From NCBI GenBank assembly GCA_030605665.1, contig JAUWHW010000026.1, forward strand, positions 1 to 40,242: DNA of 40,242 nucleotides, written 5' to 3'. Below the pieces are notes generated by a model that did no database searches, was not told where the DNA came from, and saw only the letters and a list, made by a program, of their open reading frames with translations. This document shows positions 24,330 through 32,437 of this stretch, piece by piece. The first letter of the stretch is position 1. Every line of letters starts with the position of its first letter. Position numbers and translations under genes: made by a program. This stretch comes from Dehalococcoidia bacterium. GTDB taxonomy: Bacteria; Chloroflexota; Dehalococcoidia; GIF9; AB-539-J10.

Positions 24330-25070
24330 ATGCGGATTGATATACTGTGCCTTTTCCCTGAGATGTTTGCATCGCCGTTTGCCCAAAGCATTATTAAGCG
24401 AGCTAAGGAGCGAGGGTTAATTGATATCATGATACATAATATTCGTGACTATACTCATGACAAACATCGCACGGTAGATGACTACTCTTATGGGGGTGGG
24501 CCTGGCATGGTGCTCAAGCCTGAGCCCGTCTTTGAGGCAGTGAAGGCAGTGAAGCAACAACTTAACATCAGCGAAATTCCTATTATTCTACTCACCCCTC
24601 AGGGCAGGCTTTTTAACCAACAAGTTGCCCGGGAGCTAGCTCTCTATCCCCAGCTCATGTTGATATGCGGTCATTACGAGGGCATAGATGAGAGAGTACA
24701 TAGGCATTTAGCTACCGATGAAATTAGCATTGGCGATTATGTGCTTAGTAGTGGTGAATTAGCTGCTATGGTGGTGGTAGATGCCATAGTCAGGCTTATA
24801 CCAGGGGTGCTCGGTTCATCCACGTCAGCAAGTAACGATTCCTATAGTGACGGACTCCTGGAATATCCCCAATACACCAGGCCCCGAGTATATCGAGGTT
24901 GGTCAGTGCCTTCAGTTTTACTTTCGGGAAATCACAGTGAAATTGCTTGCTGGCGGCGCCGCCAGGCTATTTTACGAACAGCCAAACAGCGTCCCGACCT
25001 TATGAAAAAGGCAACTCTCTCAGACAAGGAGAAGGAATGGATATCAGAGAACTTGTTGAACCCAAAATGA
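24330..25070 (+). CDS. trmD: tRNA (guanine-37-N1) methyltransferase
   Basis: Methylates G37 next to the anticodon to prevent frameshifting. The 246-residue SPOUT enzyme has [14 protein letters not shown] at the start, [20 protein letters not shown] near 52, [13 protein letters not shown] near 111 and [20 protein letters not shown] near 133, the knot that binds S-adenosylmethionine. The 3' end overlaps rplS by 34 bp, the classical trmD-rplS neighbourhood. Confidence 0.96.
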   Translation: MRIDILCLFPEMFASPFAQSIIKRAKERGLIDIMIHNIRDYTHDKHRTVDDYSYGGGPGMVLKPEPVFEAVKAVKQQLNISEIPIILLTPQGRLFNQQVARELALYPQLMLICGHYEGIDERVHRHLATDEISIGDYVLSSGELAAMVVVDAIVRLIPGVLGSSTSASNDSYSDGLLEYPQYTRPRVYRGWSVPSVLLSGNHSEIACWRRRQAILRTAKQRPDLMKKATLSDKEKEWISENLLNPK

Positions 25071-25426
25071 ATCCTAACATCCTTCAAATTTCCCCTGGCG
25101 ACACAGTCAAGGTTAGCTTGAAGATTATTGAGGGGGGTAAGGAGCGTCTTCAACACTTTCAAGGGGTGGTGATCAGGATCAGGAAAGGTGTTGATGGTGG
25201 AAGTTTTACTGTGAGGCGAGTGACTTATGGTATCGGTGTAGAACGAACTTTTCCTGCGCAATCTCCTTTAATCCAAGGTGTAGAGGTGCTTAGACACGGC
25301 AAAGTGCGCCGAGCTAAACTTTATTATATGCGTGGACTTAGTGCTAAGCAGGCTAGACTTAAAGAAAGGCGAGAGAAGGTAATTGAACAGGCCACATACC
25401 AAGAGGAAGAAACAGAATCCTCTTAG
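25037..25426 (+). CDS. rplS: 50S ribosomal protein L19
   Basis: Ribosomal protein at the subunit interface. The 129-residue product has the family core [51 protein letters not shown] and [20 protein letters not shown] start it at ATG 25037, which follows AAGGAGAAGGA; the frame is open further upstream but that part lacks similarity and runs inside trmD. The C-terminus has about ten extra acidic residues. Confidence 0.95.
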   Translation: MDIRELVEPKMNPNILQISPGDTVKVSLKIIEGGKERLQHFQGVVIRIRKGVDGGSFTVRRVTYGIGVERTFPAQSPLIQGVEVLRHGKVRRAKLYYMRGLSAKQARLKERREKVIEQATYQEEETESS

Positions 25427-25435
25427 CTATCTTAA

Positions 25436-27856
25436 ATGAAGTATGCCGAAGTAGCGGTTAACCTTCCTGGAAGCCGTTCTACCTTCTGTTATGCTATTCC
25501 ACCACAGTTAAACATTGATGTCGGGCAAGCAGTATGGGTTCCTTTCGGTTCTAGAATCACTCCAGGCATCGTTGTGGAGCTATCTGACCAACCATCAGTT
25601 GAGGCGACCAAAGAAATAGTTAAACTCATTACTGATTACTCCCCCTTCTCCTCTATGCAAATAGGGCTTGCTCGATGGATAAGCAGGCATTATCTTTCCC
25701 CTATGTTTGATGCTGTGGCTTTGATGTTGTCTCCCGGCTTTGGGAGGCAGACTATTACCTATTTTCAGCTGGCAAAGCCTGAGGGAGATTTGCCAGCACT
25801 CACTCCAGAGCAAACAAAAACTCTTCATTTTATAAGAGAAAAGGGGAAGGTAAGCTTAAGGGAACTGGAGAGGAAATTCGGCATGAAGGAGGCTAGGCGA
25901 ATAGGTGAGCAACTTCTCTATTCTCACCTTGTAGTGAAGAGCCAAGAGCTGGAAAAGGCTAGGGTGAAGCCAAAAGTGGTTCCTTATGTCAAGTTGATAG
26001 CTAGCAAGAATGAGGTTAAGGATGAAATGGTTCGGCTGAACAAAGCCAGAGCCTATAAGCAAGCGGCAGTTCTAGAATTTTTAAGCAGACAAACTCAACC
26101 TACCGCTGTTAGCCAGATAAGAAAAAGGCTTAATTGCTCTCTTGAGGCCATCAAGGCGTTAGAAAATCATCGCTTGCTTTCCATAGGGCTAGTTACCATC
26201 AGGCGTGACCCATTATCTTATCTTAAGCTCAAGCCTACTTCGCCGCCAGGTCTCACTCCATCACAAGAAGCCGCCTGGAAATCGATCCAGGGTAACTGGA
26301 ACCATGGCTCGCCACCTGTTTTTCTCCTCTTTGGTGTTACTGGGAGTGGTAAAACTGAGATTTACTTGCGAGCTTTAGACAAAGTTATTGCCATGGGTAA
26401 GCGGGGTATCTGTCTTGTCCCCGAAATTGCCCTCACACCACAAACAGTAGAGAGGTTTGCCAATCGCTTTCCTGGACGTGTAGGAATACTTCATAGTGGC
26501 CTTTCCCTGGGTGAGCAGTTCGATGAATGGCAACGCATAAAGGAGAGGGAATGCGATGTAGTTATCGGACCAAGAAGCGCCTTATTTGCTCCCCAACCCA
26601 ACCTGGGACTTATCATAATTGATGAAGAACATGAGTGGACATATAAACAAGAGGATAAATCTCCTCGCTACCATGCTCGGGATGTAGCTCTCAAGTTAGC
26701 TGAACTCATTGGCGCTGTTGTTATCTTAGGTAGTGCTACACCTGATATCGAAAGCTTTTATAAAGCACAAATGGGTGTTTATCACCTGGTGCAGCTAAAG
26801 GAAAGGATTACCCCCCGCGGTTATTCACCCCTTCCTAAAGTAAATATAGTAGACATGAAGGAGGAACTCAAAGCTGGGAATACCAGCTTATTTAGTCGCT
26901 CTTTGTTAACTGCCATGAAGGAAAGCTTAGCCCAAGGTGAACAAATAATCCTTTTTCTCAATCGTCGTGGCACAGCCACTTTTATCCAATGTCCTAATTG
27001 TGCTTTTGTCTTCCGTTGCCCACGCTGCTCCGTAGCCCTTACCTACCATTCGGTAGAGAAAAATTTAACCTGCCATCGTTGCCACTATGCTATTCCAGTG
27101 CCTCAGACTTGCCCTCAATGTTTCAACCGGCGGCTTAAATTTCTAGGCATTGGCACTCAGCGGGTAGCCGATGAAGTGAGGCAGTTCTTACCAAAAGTAA
27201 GGCTGCTCAGGTGGGATAGCGATGTAATTACCAAGAGATATGCTCACGAGGAATTGCTGAATAGCTTTCGTGACCATAGAGCAGACATACTTATTGGTAC
27301 TCAGATGATAGCCAAGGGGTTAGATTTACCTCAGGTGACCTTAGCTGGGATAATCAACGCTGATACTGGCCTTAACTTGCCTGATTTTCGAGCTGGCGAG
27401 CGCACCTTCCAGCTTTCTTGCCAAGTAGCTGGCAGAGCTGGGCGTGGGCTCAAAGCAGGGAAAGTTATCATCCAGACATATTCGCCCGAGAATTATGCCA
27501 TTCAAGCTGCTGCCAAACATGATTATGTAAGCTTTTATAACCAGGAAATAGACTATCGTCGCCAATATAATTATCCTCCTTTTAGCCACTTCATCCGCTT
27601 GGCATATAGCCATACCAATAATGATTTATGCCGCCGAGAGGCAGAAAAAATGAGCCATACCATTCTGGATGAACGAGAAAAGAAAGGCATAACTGGCTTG
27701 AACTTAATTGGTCCTGTGCCTGCTTTTGCTGCCAGGGTAAGAGGAAGATATCGTTGGCAGCTTATCCTTCGGAGCTCTGACCCTGCTCAGGTTTTATCAG
27801 AGATAACTCTATCCCAAGGCTGGACTATAGATGTTGACCCGGTGGGGATAATCTAG
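25436..27856 (+). CDS. priA: primosomal replication helicase PriA
   Basis: Restarts stalled forks by loading the replisome. The 806-residue protein has the N-terminal 3' DNA-binding domain (about 1-100), a winged helix, the helicase with Walker A GVTGSGKTEIYL near residue 300, DEEH near 397, and GSATP, then eight cysteines of the zinc pair (CPNC, CPRC, CHRC, CPQC at about 520-565). The C-terminal domain is complete. The ATG is 9 bp after rplS and has no clear ribosome site, so coupling is likely. Confidence 0.96.
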   Translation: MKYAEVAVNLPGSRSTFCYAIPPQLNIDVGQAVWVPFGSRITPGIVVELSDQPSVEATKEIVKLITDYSPFSSMQIGLARWISRHYLSPMFDAVALMLSPGFGRQTITYFQLAKPEGDLPALTPEQTKTLHFIREKGKVSLRELERKFGMKEARRIGEQLLYSHLVVKSQELEKARVKPKVVPYVKLIASKNEVKDEMVRLNKARAYKQAAVLEFLSRQTQPTAVSQIRKRLNCSLEAIKALENHRLLSIGLVTIRRDPLSYLKLKPTSPPGLTPSQEAAWKSIQGNWNHGSPPVFLLFGVTGSGKTEIYLRALDKVIAMGKRGICLVPEIALTPQTVERFANRFPGRVGILHSGLSLGEQFDEWQRIKERECDVVIGPRSALFAPQPNLGLIIIDEEHEWTYKQEDKSPRYHARDVALKLAELIGAVVILGSATPDIESFYKAQMGVYHLVQLKERITPRGYSPLPKVNIVDMKEELKAGNTSLFSRSLLTAMKESLAQGEQIILFLNRRGTATFIQCPNCAFVFRCPRCSVALTYHSVEKNLTCHRCHYAIPVPQTCPQCFNRRLKFLGIGTQRVADEVRQFLPKVRLLRWDSDVITKRYAHEELLNSFRDHRADILIGTQMIAKGLDLPQVTLAGIINADTGLNLPDFRAGERTFQLSCQVAGRAGRGLKAGKVIIQTYSPENYAIQAAAKHDYVSFYNQEIDYRRQYNYPPFSHFIRLAYSHTNNDLCRREAEKMSHTILDEREKKGITGLNLIGPVPAFAARVRGRYRWQLILRSSDPAQVLSEITLSQGWTIDVDPVGII

Positions 27857-27900
27857 CGCTAAACATAAAAATGAAACCTATTGAGCTAAGGCAGCGCAAC

Positions 27901-28482
27901 ATGAAGGTATTAGGTATCATGGGTAGTCCCAGGAGGCAAAGTAACACCGAGATCCTTCTTGATAGGGTATTGGCAGGCGTCAAGGAGACGGGAGCGGAAG
28001 TGGAAAAGGTGGTAGTTTCGGGACTTAAAGTCCATCCGTGTATGGAAATATACGCCTGTCTTAAAGACGGCAAATGCGCAATCAAGGATGATATGCAGTG
28101 GCTCTACGGGAAACTTCTGGAAGCTGACCACATAGTATTCGCCTCACCTATATTCTTCTATGGTCTTACCAGCCAAGCGAAGGCAATAGTGGATAGATGT
28201 CAGGCACTTTGGGTTAGAAAATATGTATTGGGTATAGGGAAGGTGGATAACCGGCTACGGAGAGGAGTGTTCATTTCGGTTGGTGCTACTCGGGGGGAAA
28301 GACTCTTTGATGGCGCAGTGCTTACGGTAAAATATTTCTTCGATGCCATCGGTGTGAAATATGTGGGAGACTTATTAATCAAGGGAATTGAGGGTGAAGC
28401 TCAGATTAGGGAGCACGCTACGGCTTTGGAAGATGCCTTCCGCCTTGGCCAGCAGCTTGTGTCTCCAGATACCACGCAGTGA
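27901..28482 (+). CDS. flavodoxin-fold NAD(P)H-dependent FMN reductase-like protein
   Basis: The 193-residue protein has the FMN phosphate loop GIMGSPRRQSNTEILLD at the start and SPIFFYGLTSQAKAIVDR near 85, typical of the NADPH-dependent FMN reductase/iron-sulfur flavoprotein group. The usual four-cysteine motif CX2CX2CX5C is present with only three: in HPCMEIYACLKDGKC the second cysteine is isoleucine. A [4Fe-4S] cluster is therefore doubtful. ATG 27901 is preferred over 27871 because AAGG precedes it. It opens the redox array after priA. Confidence 0.82.
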   Translation: MKVLGIMGSPRRQSNTEILLDRVLAGVKETGAEVEKVVVSGLKVHPCMEIYACLKDGKCAIKDDMQWLYGKLLEADHIVFASPIFFYGLTSQAKAIVDRCQALWVRKYVLGIGKVDNRLRRGVFISVGATRGERLFDGAVLTVKYFFDAIGVKYVGDLLIKGIEGEAQIREHATALEDAFRLGQQLVSPDTTQ

Positions 28483-28576
28483 TTCGGTGGCTTGCATCCG
28501 CGAGGCGGTAGACGTTATGGACATATCAGCATAAAAGTTCAAAGTAAATGATGGGAAAGGGCAAGCCTACAATAAT

Positions 28577-28604
28577 TTGACAATACTTTTTTGAAGAGTA
28601 AAAT
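28577..28604 (+). promoter_or_regulatory. sigma-70 type promoter upstream of the Hsp20 gene
   Basis: TTGACA at 28577-28582 and TAAAAT at 28599-28604 are 16 bp apart. The -10 overlaps the left arm of a 10-bp inverted repeat, AAGAGTAAAA (28594-28603) with TTTTACTCTT (28615-28624), a possible operator for a stress regulator or, read as RNA, a weak hairpin. Confidence 0.6.
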
Positions 28605-28707
28605 TAATAGTTGGTTTTACTCTTTTGTCTAACTCTCGTTTAGAAGGGGGTGGTAAGAGTGGTTAGAGCTGAAAAAAAGGGCAAAGTATCCGCAAGATAA
28701 GCGCGTA

Positions 28708-28749
28708 AAACAGAGCTGCTAATCTTTTTATGGGTTAGCAGCTCTGTTT
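28708..28749 (+). terminator. strong hairpin terminator or attenuator
   Basis: A perfect 15-bp stem, AAACAGAGCTGCTAA (28708-28722) with TTAGCAGCTCTGTTT (28735-28749), closes a 12-base loop. The right arm ends in TTT and is followed by AATTAA. It lies between the promoter and the Hsp20 start, so it should stop or gate transcription. Confidence 0.75.
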
Positions 28750-28818
28750 AATTAAGATGGAAGTAGCAGGGGCTGGGCATTGCCTATTAGAAATTACGGA
28801 AAAAGGAGGTGAGCAGAT

Positions 28819-29233
28819 ATGGCGATTGAGCGATGGCGTCCCTGGGATGAGTTCAGGGAAATGGAAAGAACGATCTTGGTGGCGTGTACCTACCGAAGAA
28901 ATGGTCTGGACGCCGGCTGTGGAGATGTACGAAAAGGATGATAAGTTCGTAGTTCGAGCTGAGCTTCCAGGGATGAAAAAAGAGGAATTCGATATCTCAG
29001 TTCTGGGTGACACCCTGCCCATCAAGGGGGAGCGGAAGGCTAAATCCGAGGTCAAGGACGAAGATTACTACCGCTGCGAGCTATGCTATGGCAAGTTTTC
29101 TCGCTCTGTTGCCTTGCCAGCAGCGGTAGATGCTAAAAAAGTGGAAGCCAGCTATGAGAATGGCATCCTAGAAATCACTCTGCCCAAAGTAGAAGAGGCC
29201 AAACCAAAGAAGGTTGAGGTTAAAGTTAAATAA
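28819..29233 (+). pseudogene. hsp20: Hsp20 small heat-shock protein gene with frameshift
   Basis: The alpha-crystallin domain is clear in one frame: EMVWTPAVEMYEKDDKFVV, AELPGMKKEEFDISVLGD, SYENGILEITLPKVEE. The natural start is in a different frame: a perfect AAAGGAGGTGA at 28803-28813 precedes ATG 28819, which reads MAIERWRPWDEFREMERTI, the usual Hsp20 N-terminus, but this frame ends at 28941. The two frames meet near 28870-28885, and the roughly 15-20 residues normally found between (FDDVFGRP-like) are missing, so a deletion not divisible by three is likely. The longer open frame from 28757 has no ribosome site and an unrelated N-terminus. A sequence error is the alternative. Confidence 0.75.
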
Positions 29234-29276
29234 TTTTAACCTGCCCTGCCCTCTGCTCGAAAACATAGGAGGGAAA

Positions 29277-29513
29277 ATGGCACGAGAGATTAAGGTTTAC
29301 ACCACTCCCACATGTCCCTATTGCAGGATAGCTAAAAAGTTTCTGGATGATAATAGCATCAAGTACCAGGAGTTCAATATAGTTGAAAATAAAGCAGCCC
29401 GCGAAGAAATGATGAGTAAATGTCATTCATTAGCAGTTCCCACAATTTGCATCGATGATGAGGTATTGGTGGGGTTCAACGAGGCGCAGCTTAGAGAGAA
29501 ATTAGGTCTTTAG
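29277..29513 (+). CDS. glutaredoxin-like protein (CPYC)
   Basis: A 78-residue thioredoxin-fold protein with the active site TTPTCPYCRIAKKFL at about 9-23 and the cis-proline in LAVPTICIDDEVLVGF. It resembles the short glutaredoxin-like/NrdH-type redoxins of anaerobes. ATG 29277 follows TAGGAGGG; an in-frame ATG further up lacks a site. It lies 16 bp before an AhpF-like reductase gene, which is its probable electron donor. Confidence 0.88.
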   Translation: MAREIKVYTTPTCPYCRIAKKFLDDNSIKYQEFNIVENKAAREEMMSKCHSLAVPTICIDDEVLVGFNEAQLREKLGL

Positions 29514-29529
29514 CTCGTTAGAGGAAGTC

Positions 29530-30447
29530 ATGTATGAACTGATCATCATTGGGGCTGGTCCCGCCGGGATGACAGCAGCAGTCTATGCAGCGAGGAAGAG
29601 ACTAAAAACGTTGCTTGTCAGCGATAACCTAGGAGGGCAGCCTCTCATCACTGCTGGCGTAGAAAACTATATGGGCTATCAATTCATTGAAGGTTCTGAG
29701 TTGATGCGGAAATTCGAAGAGCAAGTAAAGCAGTTCCCCTTGGATGTGGAAATCAAAATCGGTCACAAGGGTGCAAGCCTGTCTAGAATAGACAGTGGCT
29801 TCGAGGTCAGGACAGACAGAGGCGAAACCTACCAAGCTAAGGCAGCTATAGTTGCCACAGGCAAGCGGCCTCGCCAACTAAACGTTTCTGGGGAGAGGAA
29901 ATTGCTCGGCAAAGGGGTTACCTACTGCGCTATCTGTGATGGCCCGCTCTTTGCTGGTGAAAAGGTCGCCATAATCGGCGGAGGCAACTCAGCTCTGGAG
30001 GCTGCCGATGACATGATTAAAATAGCCGAACAGGTTTATCTAGTATCGCTAACTCCTCTTACCGGTGACCAGATACTAATTGATAAGGTAACTGGCGCCA
30101 GTAACTTGACCATTTTCCTGGAGCATGAGGTTCTGGAGATAGAGGGAGAGAGCCGTGTTGAGGGGATAAAAATAAGGGACTTGAAAAGTAAACAAGAAAT
30201 GGAGCTTGACATTGCTGGTATCTTTATTGAGATCGGACTTAGCCCCAACTCAGAGGCAATGAAGGGGATAACCACTCTAAACCGCCTGGGGGAGGTTGAG
30301 GTTAACTGTGCCAATGAAACTGATGTACCAGGGCTCTTCGCTGCTGGAGACGTTACCAATGTTCCTGAAAAACAGATAGTGGTAGCTGCTGGGGAAGGAG
30401 CTAAATCTGCCCTTCAGGCCCATCGTTATCTTCAGAGATTAAAGTAA
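29530..30447 (+). CDS. trxB: thioredoxin-reductase family flavoprotein, AhpF-like
   Basis: A 305-residue FAD enzyme: GAGPAGMTAAVYAARK at the start, redox centre CAIC at 133-136, second Rossmann motif GGGNSALEAA near 153, and FAD loop GLFAAGDVTNVP near 270. The HRRxxxR motif that lets thioredoxin reductase bind NADPH is absent: the sequence there is YLVSLTPLTGDQILIDKV, which matches the C-terminal module of NADH-using AhpF (ADQVLQDKL). AhpF carries its own thioredoxin-fold domain; here that part seems to be the separate upstream glutaredoxin. NADH preference is inference. Confidence 0.88.
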   Translation: MYELIIIGAGPAGMTAAVYAARKRLKTLLVSDNLGGQPLITAGVENYMGYQFIEGSELMRKFEEQVKQFPLDVEIKIGHKGASLSRIDSGFEVRTDRGETYQAKAAIVATGKRPRQLNVSGERKLLGKGVTYCAICDGPLFAGEKVAIIGGGNSALEAADDMIKIAEQVYLVSLTPLTGDQILIDKVTGASNLTIFLEHEVLEIEGESRVEGIKIRDLKSKQEMELDIAGIFIEIGLSPNSEAMKGITTLNRLGEVEVNCANETDVPGLFAAGDVTNVPEKQIVVAAGEGAKSALQAHRYLQRLK

Positions 30448-30470
30448 TATAAATGAGGAGGATTTGAATT

Positions 30471-30962
30471 ATGGGGATATTGTTTTCTGGTAGTGAGATG
30501 GTTAACATCGCTCTAGGTATAGAGAGGAACGGGATTGCCTACTACGAGTCACTTGCTAAATCCACCACGGATACTTCGCTGAAAGACACTTATAACTATC
30601 TGGCTAATATGGAACGAAAACACATGGAAACCTTCCAAAAAATGCTGGACTCCGTAGGCAAGTATCAACCAACATATGCTGGTGAAATTGAGGAGGAATA
30701 TGAACTTTACCTCAGGGCGCTAATTGATAGCGTTGTTTTCCCTGACGATAAAGTAGCTAAAGAAATGGCGAACAGAGCCTCAAGTGAAACTGAAGCCCTG
30801 CACATAGGAATCATTGCTGAGAAAGATTCTATCCTCTTTTACTCAGAGATGCGGAACCTGGTTAGAGAATTGGACTGCCACATCATTGATGCCATAGTTG
30901 GTGAAGAAAAAGCTCACCTAAGACAACTTTCCCAGCTCAAGGCAAAATTACAAAAGGCTTGA
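30471..30962 (+). CDS. rubrerythrin-type ferritin-like diiron protein
   Basis: The 163-residue four-helix-bundle protein has all diiron ligands of the rubrerythrin fold: the glutamate in ALGIERNGIAYYESL, ExxH in NMERKHMETF, the glutamate in IIAEKDSILFYSEM, and ExxH in GEEKAHLRQL. There is no rubredoxin domain. It may reduce peroxide with electrons from the 41-residue desulforedoxin encoded next. A strong AGGAGG site precedes the ATG. Confidence 0.85.
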   Translation: MGILFSGSEMVNIALGIERNGIAYYESLAKSTTDTSLKDTYNYLANMERKHMETFQKMLDSVGKYQPTYAGEIEEEYELYLRALIDSVVFPDDKVAKEMANRASSETEALHIGIIAEKDSILFYSEMRNLVRELDCHIIDAIVGEEKAHLRQLSQLKAKLQKA

Positions 30963-30989
30963 ATTAAAAACCAAATTAAGGAGGTGAAA

Positions 30990-31115
30990 ATGGGGGTTAA
31001 AAAAGTTGGCGAAAAATATCGCTGTAATGTCTGTGGTAACGAAGTGACGGTGACCAAAGTTGGTGGCGGTACCTTAGTCTGTTGTGGCCAGGATATGGAA
31101 CTAATTAGCTCGTAG
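30990..31115 (+). CDS. desulforedoxin (FeS4, 41 residues)
   Basis: A tiny iron protein, [20 protein letters not shown] then [12 protein letters not shown], with the four-cysteine pattern CxxC and CC of desulforedoxin and of the N-terminal domain of desulfoferrodoxin. It binds a single Fe in a tetrahedral cysteine site and carries electrons. A consensus AAGGAGGTG precedes the ATG. The matching superoxide reductase without this domain is encoded 6.7 kb downstream, so the two halves of a 2Fe desulfoferrodoxin exist here as separate genes. Confidence 0.88.
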   Translation: MGVKKVGEKYRCNVCGNEVTVTKVGGGTLVCCGQDMELISS

Positions 31116-31208
31116 CCTGCGCCAAAGCTTGCAAACTGGAGTTAGACCAGTCACCGGGGAAATTCTTTTAGAAATAGACGCAACTAAATTACAAAGGAGA
31201 TAATTTAA

Positions 31209-31631
31209 ATGGCGATTGACAAACAAAAGCTTATCGAGCTATTGAACAAGGATTTAGGCTTGGAGTATACAGCTATGGTGCAGTATGTACAACACAGTGG
31301 CATCATGACTGGGGCTGCCTATGGAGATATCATCAAGGAATTGAAAATCCATGCCAATGAAGAGCTACAGCATGCCCTCATGCTAGCTGATCAAATAGAC
31401 TTCCTTGATGGCATCCCTACTGTTGAAATGCCACCAGCGAAGGTATCTGCCGATAATCAGAAGATGTTGGAGCAGGATCTTGAAGGCGAGGAAGATGCTA
31501 TATCTCGATATAAGGCACGCATTTCCCAAGCTGAAGAGCTCCAGGAGTTGGCTTTAGCCCAGAAGCTAAGGGAGATTTTGGCTGTAGAGCAGGAGCATGC
31601 TATGGACTTGAAGCAGGCCCTCGGGAAATAA
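31209..31631 (+). CDS. bacterioferritin-like ferritin
   Basis: A 140-residue ferritin-fold protein: LGLEYTAMVQYVQHSGIM, ExxH in ANEELQHALML, the glutamate in EGEEDAISRYKARI and ExxH in AVEQEHAMDL. It is shorter than classical bacterioferritin (about 155) and resembles the Dps/bacterioferritin-like proteins of anaerobes. Role: iron oxidation and storage or peroxide removal. A clear AAAGGAG site precedes the ATG. Confidence 0.85.
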   Translation: MAIDKQKLIELLNKDLGLEYTAMVQYVQHSGIMTGAAYGDIIKELKIHANEELQHALMLADQIDFLDGIPTVEMPPAKVSADNQKMLEQDLEGEEDAISRYKARISQAEELQELALAQKLREILAVEQEHAMDLKQALGK

Positions 31632-31660
31632 AATAGAAAAAAAGCTATAGTAGGTACAAT

Positions 31661-31741
31661 ATGAAGCTTGGGGGCAAGGTAGCTGGGATAACCGGTGCTG
31701 GCTCCAGAAGTTTTGGAAGGAGGTTAATGAATGGGGAATGA
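31661..31741 (+). pseudogene. remnant of a short-chain dehydrogenase 5' end
   Basis: The 26-codon frame reads MKLGGKVAGITGAGSRSFGR and then four residues and a stop. This resembles the N-terminal Rossmann strand and glycine loop of short-chain dehydrogenases (KVAxITGAGSGIGR). No further dehydrogenase sequence follows, because the next real gene begins within it at 31731. Probably the scar of a deletion; chance similarity over so few residues is possible. Confidence 0.45.
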
Positions 31742-32258
31742 ACAGGCTAAAACCATAGAGGCGCTGCAGCTTGCTATTCAGATGGAGGTGGAAGGTAAAG
31801 AGTTCTACCAGCAGGCGAGCCAGAAAAGCAGTAACAAGCTAGCTAAGGAGCTATTTCAAAATTTGGCTAATGAAGAAGATATTCACCGTAAGAAATTTGA
31901 GGAAGTATACGAAGCGGTTAGGAAAGGTCAGGATTGGCCTGATGTGGAACCACCATCTGAGAAGGCGAAAAGTCTTAAGTCTATATTTGCCGAAGCCACT
32001 AAAGAGCTAGGTAGTAGAATTAAAGTGGCCGAGTCTGAACTTGAAGCTGTTAAGACAGCCATGGATATGGAGATCAAGACTTACGATTTGTACCACTCCC
32101 GAAGCGAGCAAAGCACACTTCCTCGGGAAAAGCGGTTCTATCAAACCCTGGCTGCCGAGGAGCGAGGGCACCACCTTGCCTTGCTCGACTCCTATGAATA
32201 CTTAACTGACCCGGCAGGATGGTTTGTTATGAAAGAGCACCGTCTGGACGGAATCTAA
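31731..32258 (+). CDS. rubrerythrin-like ferritin-fold protein
   Basis: The 175-residue protein has two diiron half-sites: MEVEGKEFYQQAS with ExxH in ANEEDIHRKKF, and MDMEIKTYDLYHSRSE with ExxH in AAEERGHHLALL. The two halves are separated by a 50-residue linker with a helical stretch. No rubredoxin domain is present. It belongs to the COG1633-like rubrerythrins and is the third diiron protein in a row. The site GGAAGGAGG precedes the ATG. Confidence 0.82.
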   Translation: MGNEQAKTIEALQLAIQMEVEGKEFYQQASQKSSNKLAKELFQNLANEEDIHRKKFEEVYEAVRKGQDWPDVEPPSEKAKSLKSIFAEATKELGSRIKVAESELEAVKTAMDMEIKTYDLYHSRSEQSTLPREKRFYQTLAAEERGHHLALLDSYEYLTDPAGWFVMKEHRLDGI

Positions 32259-32437
32259 ACAAGCAACAAGAACATTGGAGGCAAGAAATATGCTAGAGAT
32301 TAAGCAGTTAAGCGTAGCGGTAGAGGGTTGCGGGAAGCATGTTGAAGCGGCATGGCTTCCAATATCTCTGCAATGTATCTGGGGTATGACGGCGTGGAGT
32401 AACGCAGACTACGAGGTGACGATTTAAGAGGAAGGAA
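32259..32437 (+). pseudogene. gap with a sufC-like remnant (32291-32428)
   Basis: A frame with a good ribosome site (TTGGAGG) starts MLEIKQLSVAVEG, the N-terminus of the Fe-S assembly ATPase SufC, and ends with NADYEVTI, which resembles the HPxYEVT segment just after the SufC Walker A. The middle, including Walker A, is replaced by unrelated residues. It looks like an internally deleted and decayed sufC, set directly before the Fe-S genes nifS and iscU. The similarity is short, so this stays tentative. Confidence 0.42.

Larger units (their letters stand above)
28483..28818. other. regulatory gap before the Hsp20 gene
   Basis: There is no convincing gene in this stretch of about 336 bp. It holds a promoter with an inverted repeat (28577-28624), a 13-codon GTG frame near 28660 that may be chance, and a strong terminator-like hairpin (28708-28749). 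The order promoter, short frame, hairpin, gene is that of an attenuator. Confidence 0.5.

Noticed and set aside
28660..28701. 13-codon GTG leader-peptide frame
   Set aside because: Kept only as part of the attenuator idea; codon content (basic residues) shows no run of one amino acid that would indicate a specific attenuation signal.
28757..28818. Upstream extension of the Hsp20 reading frame to an ATG at 28757
   Set aside because: There is no ribosome site, the start lies 8 bases after a terminator hairpin, and the first 60 residues are unlike any Hsp20; the canonical start at 28819 is in another frame.
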